Assembly: GCA_041742235.1 (NCBI GenBank)
Contig: JBGSJA010000071.1
Span: 1-9,961 of the forward strand
Direction: 5' to 3'
Length of the DNA: 9,961 nucleotides
From: BOKV01 sp041742235
GTDB taxonomy: Bacteria; Pseudomonadota; Alphaproteobacteria; Rhizobiales; Rhizobiaceae
Shown here: positions 6,573-9,961 of the stretch, in pieces
How the letters are laid out: the number at the start of each line of letters is the position of its first letter
Numbering within the stretch: the first letter of the stretch is position 1
Position numbers and translations under genes: made by a program
The notes under the pieces: generated by a model
The model's database searches: none
What the model saw: only the letters and a program-made list of their open reading frames with translations
Told to the model about the DNA's origin: nothing

Positions 6573-7523
6573 CTAACCGGCCGTCCGGCGGCCTGCAATG
6601 GTTTCCCGATAGAAGACATACAGTCCGGACGCAGCAATCAGCGCGATGCCGAACCATGCTACCGGCGCGGGCCAGGTGCCGAAGAAGATCACGCCGAACA
6701 CGATAGCCATCGGCATCGAGACATATTCGAAAGGCGCAACCAGTCCCGCATCCGCCGTCCGGTAGGCTTGTGCAAGGAAATAGCCGGCAAAGGATACGAT
6801 CACGCCGATCGCCAGCAGCACCAGCCAGTCGCTCGCAGGCGGCCAGATCCAGGCCCGCAACAGGAATTCGACGCTGGGGTCCGCCGAGCCTGAAAGTGAA
6901 CCGTCGCCAAAGGCAAGGCCGACCGCCGCGGAAAAAACGATGAACGCCACCTGCATGTAGAACGACATGGTCGATGCCTTTTCCCTCAGGCCCACCATGC
7001 GCGTCATCACTTGAAGCAGGCCATAACAGGCCGCGGAAATCAGCGGAAGAATCGAGGCCGGCTGGAAGGCTTCGGCCCCAGGGCGCACTACCAGCAGCAC
7101 GCCGATGAGCCCCGCAAAAACCGCCGACCACCGGCGCGGCCCGACATGTTCGCCCAGCAGCAAAGCGGAAAGCGCGGTGATCACCAGCGGCGCGAAAAAA
7201 TAGATCGCCGTGGCATCTCCCAGCGGCAGCGTCGCAAGGCTGAGATAGAAGGTCATGTTGGCGATGACCACCAGAACAGCTCGCAGGAGATGGAACTTCC
7301 AGCGCGGCGTGCGAAGCGCGAAGCCGCCTTCCAGGGGCATCAGCACGAGCAAGGTTATCAACGCCGAGATGATGCCGCGTATGAAAGTGATCTCATGCAG
7401 TGGATAACCGCCGCTGAGCGACTTGATCATGGTGTCGTGTACGACAAAACCAAGTGCCCCGGCGACGATGAAAAGGATCGCCAGGAGGTTGGTCCTGCGC
7501 ACATCGGGTAATGCGCCTTGCAT
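6573..7523 (-). CDS. EamA/DMT-family membrane transporter
   Basis: The 316-residue protein has the expected length and about ten hydrophobic segments in two EamA repeats (about 11-146 and 157-305). The first repeat contains the family-typical pattern RAVLVVIANMTFYLSLATLP followed by A.AIYFFAPL..ALSALLLGE, and the second contains AYRTADAGLVAPFEY...P.A. Members of this drug/metabolite superfamily export or import small metabolites such as amino acids, nucleosides or S-adenosylmethionine; the sequence does not reveal which. The ATG at 7523 is supported by GAGGAG (7532-7537), 8 bp upstream. It is divergent from the patB-like gene, so a link to sulfur amino acid metabolism is possible but is only guilt by association. 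Confidence 0.9.
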   Translation of the reverse strand: MQGALPDVRRTNLLAILFIVAGALGFVVHDTMIKSLSGGYPLHEITFIRGIISALITLLVLMPLEGGFALRTPRWKFHLLRAVLVVIANMTFYLSLATLPLGDATAIYFFAPLVITALSALLLGEHVGPRRWSAVFAGLIGVLLVVRPGAEAFQPASILPLISAACYGLLQVMTRMVGLREKASTMSFYMQVAFIVFSAAVGLAFGDGSLSGSADPSVEFLLRAWIWPPASDWLVLLAIGVIVSFAGYFLAQAYRTADAGLVAPFEYVSMPMAIVFGVIFFGTWPAPVAWFGIALIAASGLYVFYRETIAGRRTAG

Positions 7524-7601
7524 TTCGGAAACTCCTCAAGGCGGCATTCCGTCCACGGTTTTCATTCGGAAAGCAATTGCAAAAAAGCGCCGTACCCGGA
7601 C

Positions 7602-7630
7602 TTGACCCTGCCGGAGCCGGCAGATACGCC
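7602..7630 (+). promoter_or_regulatory. Candidate promoter of the patB-like gene with an operator-like dyad in its spacer
   Basis: TTGACC (7602-7607) matches the alphaproteobacterial -35 consensus. Seventeen bases later comes TACGCC, a poor -10. Immediately after the -35 lies a perfect dyad, CTGCCGG AG CCGGCAG (7608-7623). A transcript from here would have a short leader of about 20 bases before the ATG at 7656. The -35 is good and the -10 weak, so this is tentative. Confidence 0.35.
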
Positions 7631-7642
7631 CGGCGCTCCGCC

Positions 7643-7647
7643 AGGAG
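7643..7647 (+). promoter_or_regulatory. Ribosome binding site deciding the patB-like start
   Basis: AGGAG lies 8 bp before the ATG at 7656. The reading frame is open a further 46 codons upstream, but no earlier start has an RBS, so this fixes the start. Confidence 0.7.
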
Positions 7648-7655
7648 TTTTCTCA

Positions 7656-8837
7656 ATGCCAATCGATTTCGACCGCATCATCGACCGCCGCCGCACCCGA
7701 AGCTACAAATGGGACCGGATGAGCCAGTCGATCGGCCTCGATGCGCCCGACGCCATCCCGATGTGGGTCGCCGACATGGACTTCGAGGCGCCGCTCGCGG
7801 TCAGGGAAGCGCTGCATCGCGCCGTCGACCACGGCATCTACGGCTATGGCGATACCGACGAACCCTGGCGAAAGGCATGCGCCGGATGGCTGAAGCGCCG
7901 CCACGGCATGGATGTCGATCCCGAATGGATCAGCCATACGCCGGGAGTGGTCTCCGCGCTCGGCCTCATCCTGCAGGCGGTCAGCGAACCGGGGGACGAT
8001 GTCATCGTCTTCTCTCCGGCCTATCACGCCTTCCATCGCATCATCGAGGCGAATGGCCGGCGCATCCACAATGTGCCCCTGCTCATCGAGCAGGGCATGC
8101 ATCGCATGGATTTCGACCGGGCAAAGGCCGAGCTTACGCCGCGCGACAAGGTGGTGTTCTTCTGCTCGCCGCACAATCCCGGCGGCCGCGTCTGGGAGCG
8201 CGAGGAAATCGTCGCGGTCGCGCAGTTTTGCGAGGACAACGATCTCATCCTCGTTTCCGACGAAATCCACAACGACCTCGTCTTTCCCGGCGCAAAGCAC
8301 ATCCCGACGGCAATTGCCGCGCCCTTCGTGGCGGACCGGCTGATCACCTGCGTCGCGGCGACCAAGACCTTCAACCTCGCCGGCGCCCATATCGGCGCGA
8401 CGATCGCTTCCAACCCGCAGCTGCGCCGCAAGATCGAGGCCCGCATCGGCGCATGCGGCCTGACCGGCTTCGAGATCTTCGGCCTGATCGCCACCGAGAC
8501 AGCATGGCGCGAGGGCGATGAATGGCTGGATGCGCTCATTCCCTATCTCGACGCCAACCGCCGCGCCTTCGACGCCGGCATTGTCAGAGCCATCCCCGGC
8601 GCAAGGTCGATGCCGCTGCAGGCCACCTACCTTGCCTGGGTGGATCTCGAAGGCACCGGCCTTTCGCGCGAGGATTTCAACGACCGTATCGCCCACCGAG
8701 CCCGTGTCGGCGTCTCGCCCGGCCCCAGTTTCGGTCCCGGAGGGGAAATGCATGCCCGCTTCAACTTTGCAATGCCGCGCGCGCTGATGGACGAGGCGCT
8801 TGCCCGGCTGGCGGATGCGTTCGCGGACCTGAAATAA
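7656..8837 (+). CDS. patB: MalY/PatB-family PLP-dependent aminotransferase/cystathionine beta-lyase (C-S lyase)
   Basis: The 393-residue product has normal length for this fold type I family. It opens with the family signature FDRIIDRRRTRSYKWD and PMWVADMDF (35-43). PLP-site residues are visible: aromatic Tyr123 in SPAYHAF, Asn174 in SPHNPGGRVW, Asp202 in SDEIHNDLVF (which contacts the pyridine nitrogen), the Schiff-base Lys237 in ATKTFNLAGAHIG, and Arg368 in HARFNF, which should bind the substrate carboxylate. Family members cleave C-S bonds of cystathionine or cysteine conjugates, giving ammonia, pyruvate and a thiol; some act as aminotransferases. The exact substrate here is inferred. It is divergent from an EamA transporter and its stop is one base from the convergent hydroxyproline gene. 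Confidence 0.9.
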   Translation: MPIDFDRIIDRRRTRSYKWDRMSQSIGLDAPDAIPMWVADMDFEAPLAVREALHRAVDHGIYGYGDTDEPWRKACAGWLKRRHGMDVDPEWISHTPGVVSALGLILQAVSEPGDDVIVFSPAYHAFHRIIEANGRRIHNVPLLIEQGMHRMDFDRAKAELTPRDKVVFFCSPHNPGGRVWEREEIVAVAQFCEDNDLILVSDEIHNDLVFPGAKHIPTAIAAPFVADRLITCVAATKTFNLAGAHIGATIASNPQLRRKIEARIGACGLTGFEIFGLIATETAWREGDEWLDALIPYLDANRRAFDAGIVRAIPGARSMPLQATYLAWVDLEGTGLSREDFNDRIAHRARVGVSPGPSFGPGGEMHARFNFAMPRALMDEALARLADAFADLK

Positions 8838-8838
8838 C

Positions 8839-9867
8839 TCAGGCAATCCGCGGCCAGGTGTCAGACAGGCGGTAGCCCGCCGGCCACGGATCGTCCGGGT
8901 CAAGCAGATGCTGGTGCGTGCCGGTGATCCACGCCCGCCCCTCGATGCGCGGAATCACCGCCGGACGCCCGGCAATGCTCGTCTCCTCGACGATGCTGGC
9001 GAAGAAATGCGAACCGAGCACCGATTCCGCCTCGTAGATCTCGCCCTTGCCGATCTGCCCGCGCGCGTGCAGCACGGCGAGCCGCGCCGAGCAGCCGGTA
9101 CCGGTCGGCGAGCGGTCGAGCTTTGCCGGCTTGATCGCCACTGTGTTCTTGCCGCGCCATCCGGCCGGCGTCTTCGTCAGCGGCCCGGCGAACTGGCAGA
9201 ACGAAATGTGGTCCCAGGCCTGCAGCGGATGCTGGAAGCCGAGTTGCTCGTTCGCCGCATTGGTGATGCGTGCGCCCAGCGCGGCAAGGTCCGCAGCCTC
9301 GTCGGGCGAGATGGAAAAACCCAATGCCCGCGCATCGGTAATGACGAAGGCATCGCCGCCAAAGGCCGTGTCGATGGTGATCGTGCCCAGCCCCGCAACT
9401 TCCAGCCTTTCCGAAAGCTTGTCGGCAAAGGAGGGCACATTGTTGAACGCCACCGACTGAACCTTGCCGAAGCGGCAGCGCGCCTCCACCGACACCAGTC
9501 CCGCCGGCACCTCGATGGTCAGCTTCGTCACCGGCTCCACCATCGGCAGGATGCCCGTTTCCAGCAGCACCGTGACGACGCAGATTGTGTTCGACCCGGA
9601 CATGGGCGGCGTATCCTCCGGCTCCATGATGAGGAAGGCCGCGTCGGCCTTGCGATCCTTCGGCGGCACCAGCAGGTTGAAGTGCCGGAATACCCCGCCG
9701 CGCGGTTCATTGAGCATGAAGTTGCGCAGCGTCTGGTCCCGCGCAAGGAAGTCGCGCTGCTCGTACAGCGTTTCGCCGGGCGGTGGCATCACCCCGCCCA
9801 CGATCACGTCGCCGACCTCGCCCTCGCAATGGCAGCTCACGGTGTGGATGATCGACTTGCTGCGCAT
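8839..9867 (-). CDS. Proline racemase superfamily protein, probable trans-3-hydroxy-L-proline dehydratase
   Basis: The 342-residue protein shows the family signatures HCEGEVGDVIVGG (13-25), RGGVFRHFNLLVPP (56-69), MEPEDTPPMSGSNTICV (81-97), GGDAFVI (180-186) and KLDRSPTGTGCSAR (249-262). Racemases and 4-hydroxyproline epimerases have Cys at both catalytic positions (MCGH and SPCGTG). Here the first is Ser90 and the second is Thr255, with a Cys shifted to 259. Loss of the second Cys to Thr is the mark of trans-3-hydroxyproline dehydratases, which form delta-1-pyrroline-2-carboxylate. I recall an Ochrobactrum anthropi enzyme of this type, with Ser90, being described as a bifunctional dehydratase/2-epimerase. 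A role in hydroxyproline catabolism follows. The ATG at 9867 has RBS AGGGG (9874-9878). A gene end lies 20 bp upstream on the same strand, so it is probably the last gene of an operon. Confidence 0.87.
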   Translation of the reverse strand: MRSKSIIHTVSCHCEGEVGDVIVGGVMPPPGETLYEQRDFLARDQTLRNFMLNEPRGGVFRHFNLLVPPKDRKADAAFLIMEPEDTPPMSGSNTICVVTVLLETGILPMVEPVTKLTIEVPAGLVSVEARCRFGKVQSVAFNNVPSFADKLSERLEVAGLGTITIDTAFGGDAFVITDARALGFSISPDEAADLAALGARITNAANEQLGFQHPLQAWDHISFCQFAGPLTKTPAGWRGKNTVAIKPAKLDRSPTGTGCSARLAVLHARGQIGKGEIYEAESVLGSHFFASIVEETSIAGRPAVIPRIEGRAWITGTHQHLLDPDDPWPAGYRLSDTWPRIA

Positions 9868-9887
9868 CGCTTTCCCCTGCCCGCCCG

Positions 9888-9961
9888 TCAGGCGGCGTGG
9901 CTGCCCTTGTCCGCCTTCGCCGCCGCGCGGTCCCGCGCCTTGCGCGCTTCCTTCTGCGCCC
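9888..9961 (-). CDS. C-terminal end of an unidentified gene, cut by window edge
   Basis: On the minus strand 23 sense codons (9959-9891) lead to a TGA at 9888-9890. The tail is rich in Ala, Lys and Arg (AQKEARKARDRAAAKADK, then GSHAA). All but one of the third positions are G or C, as expected for a real frame in this genome, and the stop sits 20 bp before the hydroxyproline dehydratase-like gene, so an operon is likely. Too little is present to name a family. It could be a cytoplasmic tail of a transport or enzyme component of the same pathway. Confidence 0.5.
   Translation of the reverse strand, partial: AQKEARKARDRAAAKADKGSHAA

Noticed and set aside
6579..6593. Small hairpin GGCCG-TCCGG-CGGCC as a terminator of the peroxiredoxin-like gene
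   Set aside because: The stem is only 5 bp with no T tract, and it lies within the last codons of the convergent transporter gene, so base composition explains it.
7518..7655. N-terminal extension of the patB-like protein by 46 codons
   Set aside because: The frame is open but the extension has no RBS, overlaps the start of the divergent transporter gene, has no family similarity, and would cover the likely promoter.
7653..8903. Long open frame (416 codons) antisense to the patB-like gene
   Set aside because: It is the mirror of a well-supported PLP enzyme in GC-rich DNA, shows no recognisable domain, and runs into the convergent gene.

Overview
The window is GC-rich chromosomal DNA with tightly packed genes and strong G/C preference at codon third positions. 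The protein types (a rhizobial-style hybrid kinase, a MalY/PatB C-S lyase, and a proline-racemase-family enzyme of the kind I recall from Ochrobactrum, Brucella and Agrobacterium) suggest an alphaproteobacterium of the Hyphomicrobiales (Rhizobiales). That placement is inference from protein character. I see no tRNA, rRNA, CRISPR array, insertion sequence or phage gene.

Bases 1-1881 (+): the 3' part of a mannose-1-phosphate guanylyltransferase/mannose-6-phosphate isomerase gene (manC type, cut by the window edge), followed 9 bp later by a HAD-superfamily protein resembling the eukaryotic type of phosphomannomutase. Together they could carry fructose-6-P through mannose-6-P and mannose-1-P to GDP-mannose, a precursor of surface polysaccharide. 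Several usual active-site positions are changed in both proteins, so that reading needs testing. Two strong hairpins (1885-1953) separate this operon from the convergent genes that follow.

Bases 1954-5885 (-): a two-gene signalling operon with a 4-bp ATGA overlap. The first gene encodes a membrane hybrid histidine kinase that carries PAS, HisKA, HATPase, receiver and C-terminal HPt domains. The second encodes a sigma-54-dependent response regulator that most resembles Vibrio LuxO. All four phosphorelay stations (His, Asp, His, Asp) are therefore encoded by two adjacent genes.

Bases 5886-6016: an AT-rich divergent promoter region with two copies of a CAATT-N3/4-AATT dyad 40 bp apart. Bases 6017-6568 (+): a small thioredoxin-fold, peroxiredoxin-like protein. 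Bases 6573-7523 (-): an EamA/DMT-family transporter, ending 4 bp from the previous gene. Bases 7524-7655: a second divergent region with a TTGACC box followed by a perfect 7-bp dyad. Bases 7656-8837 (+): a MalY/PatB-type PLP enzyme. Bases 8839-9867 (-): a trans-3-hydroxy-L-proline dehydratase-like member of the proline racemase superfamily, with Ser/Thr at the catalytic positions. Bases 9888-9961 (-): the last 23 codons of another gene lying upstream of it, probably in the same operon.

Most of the window is ordinary metabolic and regulatory chromosome. The parts most worth following up are the self-contained LuxO-like phosphorelay and the divergent GDP-mannose gene pair.
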